Assembly: GCA_030248195.1 (NCBI GenBank)
Contig: JASAND010013467.1
Coordinates: forward strand, 1 to 64,000
Length of the DNA stretch: 64,000 bases
Reading direction: 5' to 3'
DNA from: Trissonchulus latispiculum
Lineage: Eukaryota > Nematoda > Enoplea > Enoplida > Ironidae
The number at the start of each line of letters is the position of its first letter. The first letter of the stretch is position 1. Positions 1-9,935 of the stretch are shown here, piece after piece. The notes beneath the pieces are model-generated. The model did no database searches. It was not told where the DNA came from and saw nothing but the letters and a program-made list of their open reading frames with translations. Both the position numbers and the translations under genes were made by a program.

Positions 1-495
1 GGCAGAGCTAACCAGGATCAATTGGTATCGTTCGAAATGTCTTGTCATAAGCTGTGATTTGTAGGTAGTAGAATTATAATTAAGCCTTACAGCTTTCAGC
101 GGATTTAATCAGAGTTTGCTGACCTCCAGTTTTAGCACTACAAAACACCCAAATTTGGCTGTTCTCAAAGCTTAAAAATTAATTAAAAAATTTTGAAGGT
201 CTAAATTAAAATTCCGCTTTCACAGATCACCTTTCGAGATCGTCTTTGTAAAATAGACGTTGAAGTGCTCCGTTTTGTTATTGGTGAGATTTTTTATATC
301 GCACGATAAAATCACCACATTTCCATTTCGTATATTTAACACATGAAGGGAGACCTCCATGAAATTACTCTTCCGCAATAAGAGATCCGGCATAAATTTT
401 ATAAACTCATTAAAATATACCATGTAGACTACAAAGTGTGTGAAAATTAATGAAATCGGAGATGGTAAAAAATAGGTTAAAAATGAAACCCCCAT
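1..495 (-). repeat. Copy of the GGGGG-tipped repeat family, running off the left edge
   Basis: Bases 1-495 match the reverse complement of about 2560-3066 over their whole length. For example, bases 1-60 mirror 3006-3066 and the stretch near 440-490 mirrors 2560-2610. The right edge of this copy carries a CCCCC tract, as expected for the tip of the family seen in full at 2551-3794. The copy probably continues beyond the window. An open frame inside it is not coding, because it is repeat sequence. Confidence 0.75.
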
Positions 496-643
496 AAATT
501 ACGCAGCTTAAAAATCGAACTAACTCGGTTAATTTCTGCGCAAAAGGTCAGTAGAAATGCTATCAGAACCTGTACAAATGGTTCGTTCGTACAAACACAA
601 CTCAAATGTATCTTTAGTGTCGCAGCAACGTTTTTGTGTAGAG
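496..643. other. Short unassigned spacer
   Basis: AT-rich sequence between two repeats. I see no gene in it. Its last 8 bases, GTGTAGAG at 636-643, are the left target-site duplication of the next element. Confidence 0.5.
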
Positions 644-1857
644 TAGTGATGTTTCATGTTTCAGGGCGTTTTAGGGCGTTTCACAAAGGGCTCCTAAATC
701 TAGCTCCTAAGTCCCTCTTATCTTATCTCTTATGAGCAGTTTACGAGCAATTTATGAGCGGCTCCTAAACTGTTTCACAAAGCTCCTCTTAAACTGCTCC
801 TAGACATTCGCTCATAACCACCTCTTAGCACCTTTCTCTTAACTTTCTAAGCACTTTCACGCTGGGAACTTATGAGGTGTGCTGGAAAAATTAAGAGGCA
901 AGTTAAAATGGCTCTATATTATATTCACCTAATAAATATCATAATAAAAAGAGCATTTAAACAGATCATTCTTAAATTTAAAGGCGAGGATAAAATAAAA
1001 TTAACTTTTTTGTTATTTTGACAAAAGTAACGACGAAATTCCATATATTTACTAGTATATATTTATACTATATATTCAGCAGTTGAAGCTCAAAAAATGA
1101 CTAACAAGCTTTTACAGAACTTTTCTGAAGGAATACAATAGATTGCACCGTTGTCTTGGCAAAATATTTCAGCAATTAGCACTTGAGAGTGCTTTATGAG
1201 CCCGATTTTGGGCTCCTAATTTTAAGAGCCGAGTTAGGAGGTCTCTTAGTTTAGGAGCTCTTCGTGAAACACTATTCTCCTAACTTTTCTCATAAGTAGT
1301 AAATTTAAGAGCTCTTAGCGCTATGAGCCCTTTGTGAAACGCCCCACAGGCACTGAAACTGAAACTGAAACTAGGTTTCAGGTTGTACAGGTTTCAGTTT
1401 CAGGCACTGAAACTGAAACTTAATCACAGTTTAAAACTGAAACTATTTTGGGATGAGACCTGAAACTGATACTGAAACTGAAACTACTTTAGGTGCCCGA
1501 CTGAAACTGAAACTAGATTGGGTAAAGACCTGAAACTCGGACTGAAACTAGTTTCAGTCCTTTCTGAAAACATGAAGATTTGAAGGTTTTGAGCGGTTTT
1601 TTCGTTAATACTCTGCAGTCCTATAAAATTCATAAATTTATGTCTCAAGGCTGGAAACTGCAGTTTTTCGAATGAAACTGAAACTGAAACTCCGACTGAA
1701 ACTAAAACTGAAACTGAAACTAATCTGGGAGAACACCTGAAATTGAAACTGAAACTAATCTGGGAGAACACCTGAAATTGAAACTGAAACTGAAACTGCC
1801 TTGGACCGCCGACTGAAACTGAAACTGAAACTAAAATCGGTTACTGAAGCAACACTA
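644..1857. mobile_element. hAT-like non-autonomous element built of GAAACT repeats
   Basis: The element is flanked by a perfect 8-bp direct repeat, GTGTAGAG (636-643 and 1858-1865). The ends are inverted: TAGTGATGTTTCA on the left and, read inward, TAGTGTTGCTTCA on the right. An 8-bp duplication and a tip of the form Y-A-R-N-G are typical of hAT transposons. The interior from about 1350 to 1840 is almost entirely reiterated CTGAAA/GAAACT hexamers in one orientation. It has no transposase, so it is a MITE. A second foldback element (674-1344) is inserted inside its left end. Confidence 0.8.
674..1344. mobile_element. Foldback element nested in the GAAACT element
   Basis: The terminal inverted repeats read GGGCGTTTCACAAAGGGCTC at 674 and its complement ending at 1344. 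The interior holds many copies of GCTCCTAA and its complement TTAGGAGC plus TCTTA runs, clustered towards both ends, with a unique AT-rich middle at about 900-1150. I could not find a convincing target-site duplication. The superfamily is unknown. Confidence 0.7.
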
Positions 1858-2009
1858 GTGTAGAGTAAACAACCAGGGCTGGTGAACCAAGAAGAAACCG
1901 AGGACAAGCCTGAACGGGAGGCGTCAGGCACCTGGCACCCTCGTACCCACGAAACCAGGACCTAGAAGAGAGAAGTTCTCCTTTTAACTCACCATTGAAA
2001 GTAAAGAAT

Positions 2010-2082
2010 TGGCCCAGCCGGGGATCGAACCACGGCCCTTCTGATCCGGAAACAGACATGCTAACCACTACACCACGGGACC
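2010..2082 (-). pseudogene. tRNA-like sequence, Arg(CCG)-type, degenerate
   Basis: Read on the minus strand it folds as a tRNA with A box (TGGTGTAGTGGTTAGCA), an anticodon loop giving CCG, a 5-base variable loop and B box GGTTCGATCC. It has one mismatch in the acceptor stem, one in the anticodon stem and two in the T stem. A functional gene would not normally carry that many. It is more likely a tRNA-derived repeat head or pseudogene than a working gene. Confidence 0.55.
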
Positions 2083-2550
2083 ATCAGCTGAACTACCATG
2101 TCAGGCTTATTAATCTTTCATATGCCTGCTTCACTTTACATCTCCCCCAGGTTTCTTTAAGACGCGTCCGGATAATCTCACCAGTGAATGAAATATACTT
2201 TAAAAAATAACTGTACATATTATCATAGAGAAATAATGAAAAACGCCTGCCTGCAGTCACTCAGGCCGAAGCCTTAGTCCGAACAGGAGAGAGACAATGG
2301 GCGCTGTAATATTGTACATATTATGTTATATTGAAGTCGAATCAATTTATTATATACACAGAAGCATCCATGCATAAATTACATTCAATATATAGTCAAG
2401 GAAGCACAAATACACAAGTCTTTGAAACTCTTCAATATTTACACACATTAAAGGTTAATGTAAGGTACAATATCTTAAATTGTAGCATTTGCTATAGTTG
2501 TAATATACCAAGCTATTTCCAAATCAACTATGTAATATATATCTAGACAA
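2083..2550. other. AT-rich gene-free spacer
   Basis: I see no gene, tRNA or inverted repeat here. The only open frame (2331-2546) is AT-driven and has no recognisable protein feature. Confidence 0.4.
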
Positions 2551-3794
2551 TTAAGGGGGGGGGGTCTATTTTTGGCCGATTTTTCGACCATCTCCGATTT
2601 TGCTCATTTTCACATATTTTGTTGTCCGATTGGTATATTTTAACGAGTTTTTGAAATGAATGTCGGATCTCTTACGGTTAGCGAGTAATTTCACCTCAAA
2701 GTTGATGTCAGTATGTGTTAAACATAGGAAACGGAAAAAGTGGTGATTTTTTCCGTGCGCCAGAGAAATATCGCCAACGACAAAATGGAGCACTTCAACG
2801 TCCATCCTATGTCATATATACGATCTCGAAGGGTGATTTGTAGGAAGCAGAATTTTAATTTAGGCCTTCAAAAATTTTTAATTAATTTTTTAAGTTTGCG
2901 AACAGCCAAATTTGACTGTTTTGCAATGTTAAAATTGGGGGTCAGCAAGTTTGATGAAATATTCTGAAAGCTGTAAGCCCTAATTAAAAATTCTACTTCC
3001 TACAAATCACAGCTGATCACAAGACATTTCGAACGATACCAATTGATCCTGGTTAGCTCTGTCCGATTTCGAGATTTCTCTGGCGCAGAAATCTCAATTT
3101 TTAGCAAAATTTAGGAAATTCTCGTTTTTTGGCAGTTAACCTAGAGCTATGGCAACACAGACCTATAAAATGTTAGACTATCTGTTTGCTCACGATTATT
3201 GATGACTTTAGGTCAAGTTTGGGCACAAATGGTGCAGATTAGTGCACCCAGTTGGTCGCAGGGGTCAAATATGGGGGTCTGACAACCATAATCTCAAAAA
3301 TAGCGATTTTTCAAATTTTTCGAAATACGTTAAATTTTATATCAATCGAATGCTCTCATTGTCGGGAACATTGTTTCTTCTTAGACCATTGCCCGCAAAT
3401 GCACCAAATTCAAGTTATCTGCCGTTAAATGATTTTCGTGGTCAAGGCTTTCCAGCGTCGGTGCTACTTCCTAAAATCACTAAATAAACTTATAAAGAAA
3501 CGTTTTCCCATTAAAAACTACCCTAAGTTCTTTGTTTGCATCAGATATCAAACATACAACCGAATGAAGCTCCATTCTCAAGGAAGTTCAGGTGTAAAGT
3601 GCCTTTATTTGCTGCGGCACCGCCGTTTTCACCTGTATTTAAATTGCATGCAATTAATAGCCTGTTACTCGTTAAGTACTGAACGAAACTACTGGAAATT
3701 GAAACTCGATATGCAGGACATATGTGACAAGATTTTGTGTAAAAATGAGCAAAATCCGTGACCATAAAATTTTTCATGGTGGACCCCCCCTTAA
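2551..3794. mobile_element. TTAA-bounded element with poly-G inverted tips
   Basis: The element lies between TTAA (2551-2554) and TTAA (3791-3794). The left tip is TTAA followed by ten G and TCTATTTTTGG. The right tip read inward is TTAA, seven G, TCCACC. The similarity of the two ends continues for about 70 bases, for example GATTTTGCTCATTTT on both sides. TTAA duplications are the mark of piggyBac-type transposition. There is no transposase, and the frames at 2740-2967 and 3429-3761 resemble nothing I know. Related copies lie at 1-495, 27950-28400 and near 29391. Confidence 0.7.
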
Positions 3795-4338
3795 TGACAT
3801 TTCGATTAGACAGTTATAAAAGTAGATTTGGAAAAGCAGAGCAGATGGAAAATAAAAATAACATAAACCAAATTTACTTCTGACTTCATGGTCACCTGCA
3901 ATATAGTTTAAAAACAGTTAAATAAAGGCGAGCTATTTTCCCAGTGAAGATTACAGATTAAAAGAATGTTGGCCATACCTGAACGGGAGGTCAAATTTTA
4001 CTGACCTTTGTGGAAGCAAATTTCGGTACTCCTTGTGGCAGCAATTTCTCTTATGAGCACTTTTGAAAGCGATTTTTAAGCGATTTTTGCTGCTTTTTAA
4101 CGAAAACCAGCGATTTTTTAGTAAAAAACTACGGTTTTCGGACGTTTGTTAGCGAAAAATAATGATTTTTAATGAAAATTTTTGGAAATTTTGGTTGTCA
4201 AACCTATTTTTTGGGAAATTTTCATACCCCTTGTGGGAGCTGTTTCGGGATCCCTTCGAGATCCCAGCGAGCGACTTCCCCGAGGGGGGGGGATCCCCCC
4301 TTGTCCACCTGTGATGTTAGCAACAATCAAGCAAATTC
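3795..4338. other. Gene-free spacer with a G/C homopolymer run
   Basis: I see no gene. A run of nine G (about 4263-4271) is followed closely by six C. The motif CTGAACGGGAGG near 3980 also occurs near 1910, so part of this stretch is an old dispersed repeat. Confidence 0.4.
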
Positions 4339-4858
4339 AGGGCTTTTTCAACAAAGGGTAGAGTAGAGTTAAAATTAACTCGATCCTTTTCAAGAAAGAG
4401 TTAAAAGAGTTGATTTTAACCCTGCGAGTTAGAGAGAGTTAAAAATTTTAACTCCGCGTAGATTCATGAAAAGAGTTAAAATTAACTCGCTTTAACTCTG
4501 CCCTTTTCAAGAATCGCGTGCAGAGTTAAAAACCTGTGGAGATAAATTTAACTCTACCCTTTTCACGAAAGGGTTAAATTTAACTCTGCTTAACTCTTTC
4601 TGAGCATTTTCTATTGAAATTTAACCCCAGGCAAAACACGCAGGTTAAGCAGAGTTAAAATTATCTCTATTCATGAAACCATGGGGTTAATTTTAAGTCC
4701 TTTTAACTCTACAGCTTTTAACCCTGCAGGGTTAAAGAGAGTTAAAACACGCAGAGTTAAAATTAACTCTGTGCTTTCATAAAAAGAGTTAATTTTAATT
4801 CTACTCTACTCTACTCCACTCTACTCTACTCTACCCTACCCTTTCTTGAAAAGGCCCT
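4339..4858. mobile_element. Foldback element of AGTTAAAA / CTCTA repeats
   Basis: The left end AGGGCTTTTTCAACAAAGGG and the right end complement, AGGGCCTTTTCAAGAAAGGG, form terminal inverted repeats. Next to them are GTAGAGTAGAGT (left) and a long CTACT run (right). The interior is a dense mix of GAGTTAAA and TTTAACTC. No target-site duplication is clear. Partial relatives occur at about 5340-5460, 18015-18175 and 43745-43785. Confidence 0.65.
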
Positions 4859-4880
4859 TAGACATTACATTTTACTAATG

Positions 4881-4921
4881 TTAATATTAATATTAATATT
4901 ATATTAATATTAATATTAATA
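4881..4921. repeat. (TTAATA)n microsatellite
   Basis: Repeated TTAATA/TATTAA units with one irregular step in the middle. Confidence 0.85.
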
Positions 4922-5495
4922 GTAAACCTACTAGGCGACAGCATTTCTCTACTTGTTGACAGATCAAGAGTTTGTAGCAGAGCCAGGAAAGATTGATCAA
5001 ATAAACACAAGTAATACTGTAGATTGAACATAGCAAAATTAACAACAATTCAAAACCCTTACAAAACATTTGCAAACATAACAATTAAAATACTAAATTA
5101 ATGACTAGATTAAGTTCAACGAGAAACAACCCAAATACAAGATTAAAGTTTACGTTGACTGCTTATGACCAAATTTAATTCAAATAAAAATGCGTTTTTA
5201 ACATTTCTGATTTGAATTTGAAGTAAATTTTGAAGAAATGTCGATTTTAAATCCACAATTGACATCTAGAAAAGACTTCAGTCTTTACACAACCAGCAAA
5301 TATGCAGTATTCATTGCTAACGGGGCCCTAGGATGTTTTAGCCAAAGAGTTAAGCGGGGTTGACTTTTGTATTATTTAACTAGTTAATTAATTAGTTAAT
5401 TAAAAAGGTGAAATTTAACCCTATCCCTTTCATGAAAGAGTTGACAGGGGTAAGTTAAATCGTAGTATCATTGCCTCAAGATATTTTTGAGGTAA
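4922..5495. other. Gene-free stretch downstream of the LRR pair
   Basis: I see no gene. Bases 5340-5460 resemble a degenerate fragment of the AGTTAA foldback family at 4339-4858. Confidence 0.4.
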
Positions 5496-5533
5496 CCAAA
5501 CAAACAAACAAACAAACAAGCAAACAAACAACG
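5496..5533. repeat. (CAAA)n microsatellite, probable 3' UTR of the LRR pair
   Basis: About nine CAAA units with one G substitution. On the minus strand it lies 20-60 bases past the stop codon of the downstream LRR ORF, so it is probably in that transcript's 3' UTR. Confidence 0.8.
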
Positions 5534-5555
5534 AAACAGCAGCTACCGCAGTATT

Positions 5556-6476
5556 TTAGGAAAGGTATAGGATAAAGCTGATGCCAAGCACTGAGAGAGT
5601 TAGCATATGCTTAAGGGAGGGTTGACTAGAGATGGCACTGGAGGTCCCGGTCGGACAGTCACTTAGATCAAAGGTCAGCAGATCTGATCTCATAAGTACG
5701 CTGTGCACTGTCTGACCCTGTAGGGCGGTCGGCTTTACACAGACGTTCTGTTGCTGGTCCTCGGGTCGTATCGTCAACGACCGGAGGGCTTTGGCGGCGC
5801 AGTGGCACAGAATACGATTTTTGGTGGCCAACAGCGAGGGCAGGTGGCGAAATACGGGACCTAGAATTGTTCCCAGACTGTTCTCGTGCAGCTCCAGCGT
5901 ACCAACGGTGCCCATTTGACCGAACGCTTCCGGGTTCATTAGGTCGACATTGCTCCGGTGGATGGCCAAAATGTCAACCACGGACCCCAGAGTAGCGTTG
6001 CTGTCGATTCGATCGAGATTTACGCTGTTCAGTTCGACCTGCTCGATATGGCTGCGACCGAACGCTCGTTTCGGCAGGTTGACCAGGTTGGAGTTTTCGA
6101 TCAGCAATCGTTTCAGGCTGGTGCTGAAGGAAAGGGCCTCTGGTTTCAATTCGGTCAGGCCGGATGCCTGGACCGAGAATTGGACCAGCTGGCTCAGTCC
6201 TTCCAGGCCGCCTGGTTCGATGGCCAACTTGTCGATCTGTTCCAACTTCAGATCGACCAGCGGCATTCCTGCGAACGCTCTCGCAGTAATGCGCAGCTGC
6301 TGACACTCGCTCAACGTGAGCACACCGCTCCGTGCAGGGATCGTTTGAGCGAGTGTGGCAGTAACGAGAAGTGGCGATTTCCCGACACACCGACAGAGAG
6401 TTAGCGTTGGGAATTCGTCACAGCGAAGCTCGTACTCGAAGCTGGACATCGTCGGCGTCGAGCGTAGGGCGCTCAT
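5556..6476 (-). CDS. Leucine-rich-repeat surface protein, downstream ORF (no signal peptide)
   Basis: The ORF is 306 aa from the first ATG (6476). The frame stays open upstream, through 6566, until an in-frame stop near 6610. An N-terminal cap-like cysteine cluster (C then C-R-C, ending about residue 30) is followed by roughly seven degenerate LRRs with leucine/valine at strand positions. A C-terminal LRR cap with C-H-C, C and a final C comes next, then Ser-Ser-Gln-Pro and a hydrophobic tail (LTLSVLGISFILYLS) ending the protein. A hydrophobic end with no charged tail suggests a GPI anchor. It has no signal peptide of its own and abuts the upstream LRR ORF on the same strand, offset by one frame. 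It is either the second half of one gene (missed intron or frameshift), a separate gene with an unseen first exon, or a decaying duplicate. The ligand cannot be told. Confidence 0.7.
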   Translation of the reverse strand: MSALRSTPTMSSFEYELRCDEFPTLTLCRCVGKSPLLVTATLAQTIPARSGVLTLSECQQLRITARAFAGMPLVDLKLEQIDKLAIEPGGLEGLSQLVQFSVQASGLTELKPEALSFSTSLKRLLIENSNLVNLPKRAFGRSHIEQVELNSVNLDRIDSNATLGSVVDILAIHRSNVDLMNPEAFGQMGTVGTLELHENSLGTILGPVFRHLPSLLATKNRILCHCAAKALRSLTIRPEDQQQNVCVKPTALQGQTVHSVLMRSDLLTFDLSDCPTGTSSAISSQPSLKHMLTLSVLGISFILYLS

Positions 6477-6565
6477 CGACGTGCGGGATTGGCTGTGCTT
6501 CTTCTCCAGGTCCGAGCCCAATTCCACTCTTTCGAATTTCGTTCCGATTTGGCCAGTTTTTGGCA

Positions 6566-8083
6566 CTAATTCTGGTGAATTCGATAGTTTTTCGTCAGAG
6601 CGCTGGAGTTCATCTCAAACTCAAATTCCTGTATCAGTTTGAACGTTTCATCACATCGACAGTCAAACGTGTTGTCTTCCATGCGAAATCGACGAAATAC
6701 TATGGAGGCAAATGTCTGTCGGTCAAGTGAACCGATACGATTTGAAATTAGGTAAACTGTGTCAAACATGGCAGATCGAAAGCTGTGCAGTCGAAACTGG
6801 TCAATAGAGTTCAGTTCCAGTATGAGGCGTTCACTGCGCGCCCCTCGAAAACTGTCCGTGCGAATTTCGCCAATAGTCGACTTAACGAACTTGGCGAAAC
6901 TGGCATTGAACAGATGAAAGGCGTCATGGCCGATTATGTCGACTTCCGTACCGTCAACAATCAAATCGCCGACCGATGAATTGCCGAAGGCATGAGAGTG
7001 AATGCTGTGCACCACGGAGTTGAGAAAGATCACGTGATCGAAATTATGCAAATTAGCCAAAGCCTTGGCTTCGACGATTCGAACCGAGGAATCCTCGAAA
7101 ACGAAATTCTTAATCCGATTGGCTCCCTCCAGCGCTCCGCTCTGAAAATCCGTGAGGGTAACCTGCAGAAAATGAATTAGGGAAATGTTGGTCAGAAATT
7201 CGCCATGACCCGGAATCAGTCGTTCGATTATCGATTCACTGATTTTGATCGATCCGGTATTGGAAAAGGGAGCGAGGGAAAAATCGGGAAATCGAGATTT
7301 CGTGATTTTCAGATTTGACAAGCTCTGAGTTAGGATGTAGATTTCGCCGGATTCTAGAGGAGGGACCTGAGTGACACTTAGATTTCTTAGCTCTAACTGG
7401 TCGGTTTGTCGCAAACCTCCAAAGGCGTAGGCGTGCAACGAATCGACTTGAATATCTTCGAGCATAACCTTTTTTGCCTTCGATTCGGCGAAAATCGAAG
7501 ATCCAATCGTTCCAATTTTGTTGTCACCGCGAATAAATAGATTGTCAATCTCGGCAATTCCTCCCAACGCACCGTCGGCTAGATGAGAAATTTTGGACTC
7601 GCGAAAGTAGAGATATTCCAAGCTTCGCAGAGTCGAAAATGCGTTCGTTTCCACTTTGCCGATTGTCACATTTTTGAACCACAAATTTTTCATGTTCTGT
7701 AGTCCAGCGAAGGAATTTCTCGGCAACGACTCAAAACCGCTGTCGCGAAATACCAATTGCTGGGGGCATTTTTCCATTCCCCGAAAAGCATATTCTTCGA
7801 GGACAATGTTTTGGACATTGAAAATTGTTAACTCTTGGCCGATTGCCAGCTTCTGGAAAGTGTCCGATCGGATCAAAATTTCATTACAGGAATGAATGTA
7901 GATTTTTGAGATGTAGTCAATCCCGCGAAACAGACCCAGAGTTGTTCGATTTTGGGATCCAAAGCATCGACAGACGATTACGTTGCTGGCACAAGTGCAG
8001 GATTCGGGACAGCTCGATTTTGCGGTTGCGCTACAGAGAATGATCAAAAGTGCGGCTATGGCGAAATCAATTCTAGTTGGCAT
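6566..8083 (-). CDS. Secreted leucine-rich-repeat protein, upstream ORF
   Basis: The product is 505 aa from the ATG at 8083. I prefer this start to the one 30 bases upstream because a strong 3' splice acceptor ends at 8093, between the two. It begins with a clean signal peptide (residues 1-21, hydrophobic IAALLIILCSATA). A Cys cluster of LRR N-cap type follows (C-P-E-S-C-T-C, then C-R-C). About fifteen irregular LRRs of roughly 22-26 residues come next, and the start of a C-cap (FDCRCDE). The cap is cut short by TAG at 6566-6568 before its later cysteines, although the next in-frame codon encodes Cys. With no membrane anchor of its own it would be secreted. Together with the next ORF it would make a complete anchored ectodomain. 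Several N-x-S/T glycosylation sites fit an extracellular protein. Confidence 0.8.
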   Translation of the reverse strand: MPTRIDFAIAALLIILCSATAKSSCPESCTCASNVIVCRCFGSQNRTTLGLFRGIDYISKIYIHSCNEILIRSDTFQKLAIGQELTIFNVQNIVLEEYAFRGMEKCPQQLVFRDSGFESLPRNSFAGLQNMKNLWFKNVTIGKVETNAFSTLRSLEYLYFRESKISHLADGALGGIAEIDNLFIRGDNKIGTIGSSIFAESKAKKVMLEDIQVDSLHAYAFGGLRQTDQLELRNLSVTQVPPLESGEIYILTQSLSNLKITKSRFPDFSLAPFSNTGSIKISESIIERLIPGHGEFLTNISLIHFLQVTLTDFQSGALEGANRIKNFVFEDSSVRIVEAKALANLHNFDHVIFLNSVVHSIHSHAFGNSSVGDLIVDGTEVDIIGHDAFHLFNASFAKFVKSTIGEIRTDSFRGARSERLILELNSIDQFRLHSFRSAMFDTVYLISNRIGSLDRQTFASIVFRRFRMEDNTFDCRCDETFKLIQEFEFEMNSSALTKNYRIHQN

Positions 8084-8112
8084 CCTGAGAACCTGAAGTA
8101 TGAAAAAAGGCA
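8084..8112 (-). promoter_or_regulatory. 3' splice acceptor just before the LRR start codon
   Basis: On the minus strand a T-rich tract reads CCTTTTTTCATACTTCAG, with its AG at 8094-8093. A second possible acceptor, TTCTCAG, has its AG at 8086-8085. The ATG begins at 8083, 1 to 9 bases after the exon would begin. It is either a spliced-leader trans-splice site or the end of a 5' UTR intron. Confidence 0.65.
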
Positions 8113-9221
8113 CAACATTAGTCCAAGAATTCTTGTTTTCCGCTTTTAATTATCTTAGATGGCGGAAATTTTGACTTGTTATTTTGACATATTCTGAAAC
8201 TTTTAACAGACTTTACCAGTAAGTTACTGAAGATAAGGAAAGTTCGCAAAATTGTTCAACTTAAGAATGAGGCCTATGATCAAATAAGTGACTGGAAAAA
8301 GTTTGGCTACTAAAAATAATTTATGCTCCAACATTGGTAATCTTCTAGTCTTAACCTAAATTTATACTAATTTAAATATTCCAATTTTAGCAAATGTTTT
8401 TTGTCTTCTACACATAATAACCATAGTACTAAAAACAGATATTTAAAAAAACTGAGCTTAAACTGCCCTATCTTGAGCTCAAAAAATAAAAAGTTTGGTC
8501 AATATATATACCTATAAAGAGAAAATTGCTCAACAGGGAAACTTTAGCAAACTGTTCAAACAAACGACTTTAAACTGTCAGCTTTTGTGGTACAGTTTTG
8601 GGAAAAAGTGGTTGAAACTGTTTCACAAACCCTCACATGACTCAAGCTGTATATATAGGGGTGGGCCGAAAAAATTGTTAGAAATTGACAGAAAAAGTAA
8701 GCGTGTCAGTGCAACCCTGTGCAAATTTTGCAAACAAAAAGCAATATTTTGAACTCTCAAACTCAAGCCTTGTGTTGTGGTTTTAATAGGATTAAACTCA
8801 GTTGAATGCAAGGCAAGTACAGTTTTGTAAACATCTAAGATAATAGTTTTCGCCGAAAAGTCTTGCTAATGCTAATCCGATCAGAAACTCTTTGCACTCG
8901 GGATTACGTGACACTGAACTTAACATTTGATTGTAAGACTTGTCAGGCTTACATACTTTAATGCAAAGCGTTTTAAGATAGCGATAACTCTTAACGGATA
9001 AATAAAATAATTTTTTTCTATTAGTTGATTCTGACCTTGAGTTGTTTGATCTTCATGAGATTACGTGTTTAAAACTTGAAAACTTTTGCACCTGAAAGTC
9101 TTCGTAGTGACGGTATTCAATAACCGTTTTGTGTTTGAATTGCTTCAATAGGACATAATCGAAATTGAAAATAGAAAATAAAATCGTTAAATAGAAATAA
9201 ATTAAAAATTTGAAAAGTGTC
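8113..9221. other. Gene-free upstream region of the LRR gene
   Basis: AT-rich. I see no gene, tRNA or clear repeat. It should hold the LRR promoter, but no element can be named with confidence. Confidence 0.4.
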
Positions 9222-9293
9222 TAGGGTGGGAATCAAACCACGTGGTTTGAGTTTGGTGAACAAATGCTCTACCACCAAGCTATACTTCTAGTC
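9222..9293 (-). pseudogene. Degenerate tRNA-like module
   Basis: On the minus strand there is an A-box-like stretch (TAGCTTGGTGGTAGAGCA) and, about 30 bases on, a B-box-like stretch (GGTTTGATTCCC). The anticodon arm does not form a good stem and the acceptor ends do not pair. It is probably a decayed tRNA-derived repeat. Confidence 0.5.
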
Positions 9294-9467
9294 ACAGTGT
9301 AAGTTTATTACACTAGAAATTTAAAGTCTGCTGTGTCACGAAATGGCCAATCATCCACTAAAGTTTAATTCATTGCAGATCTGATTTTATTACGCTGATT
9401 TCAACCTTTCTGAGTTTCTGACATGTAGGATCCTCTCACAGTTCGAATGATGACACATCGAATGTTA

Positions 9468-9932
9468 AGCCCGGTTCACACTGCACAAGGTTTAAGGTTT
9501 AAGGTTTAGGTTTATGGTTTAAGGTTTATGGTTTAAGGTTAAACTAGTTTATTTATGCCGAAGTGTTCACACTGGAAGGTTTAAGGTTTAAGGTTTAAGG
9601 TTTTAGGTTTAAGGTTTAAGGTTTAAGCGAGCCGAGTTAAAAATATTTTAACTCTGTATTTAGGTTTAAGCTTCCAGTGAATTATATATGAAGGGTTTAG
9701 TTAATAAATTTCATTATATGCATACTAGAATCTCTTACCTATAAACTGAACTAAAAAATTTCAAAATCCGTGGAGATTTGAGTGCACACTGGCTGATATA
9801 AGAATCACGTGATATTCAGACATTCGTTAAACCTGCCCACCCAACTGCTTAAGCCTTAAACCCTAAACCCTAAACCCTAAACCTTAAACCTTAAACCTTA
9901 AACCTTAAACCTATTGCAGTGTGAACCGGGCT
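9468..9932. mobile_element. TTA-flanked foldback element of GGTTTA repeats
   Basis: Terminal inverted repeats AGCCCGGTTCACACTGCA (left) and their complement (right) lie inside a 3-bp direct repeat TTA (9465-9467 and 9933-9935). A 3-bp TWA duplication suggests the PIF/Harbinger superfamily. Next to the left tip are many GGTTTAA/GGTTTA units. Next to the right tip are CCTTAAA and CCCTAAA units, including three perfect CCCTAAA. These telomere-like units form the inner part of the inverted repeat and are not a telomere. Confidence 0.75.
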
Positions 9933-9935
9933 TTA

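Noticed and set aside
1..3066. A single 3-kb palindrome
   Set aside because: The matching arms are two copies of one repeat family in opposite orientation, separated by an unrelated hAT-like element and a tRNA-like piece.
6477..6566. GTG at 6566 as the start of the downstream LRR ORF
   Set aside because: Eukaryotic genes rarely use GTG, and the frame remains open further upstream, so this is only an arbitrary point in an open frame.
5950..6730. Plus-strand and alternate-frame ORFs over the LRR pair
   Set aside because: Shadows of the LRR coding frames. They lack signal peptides, domains and plausible composition.
9840..9910. Internal telomere
   Set aside because: The units are the inner arm of a TTA-flanked foldback element and have a mirrored GGTTTA arm.
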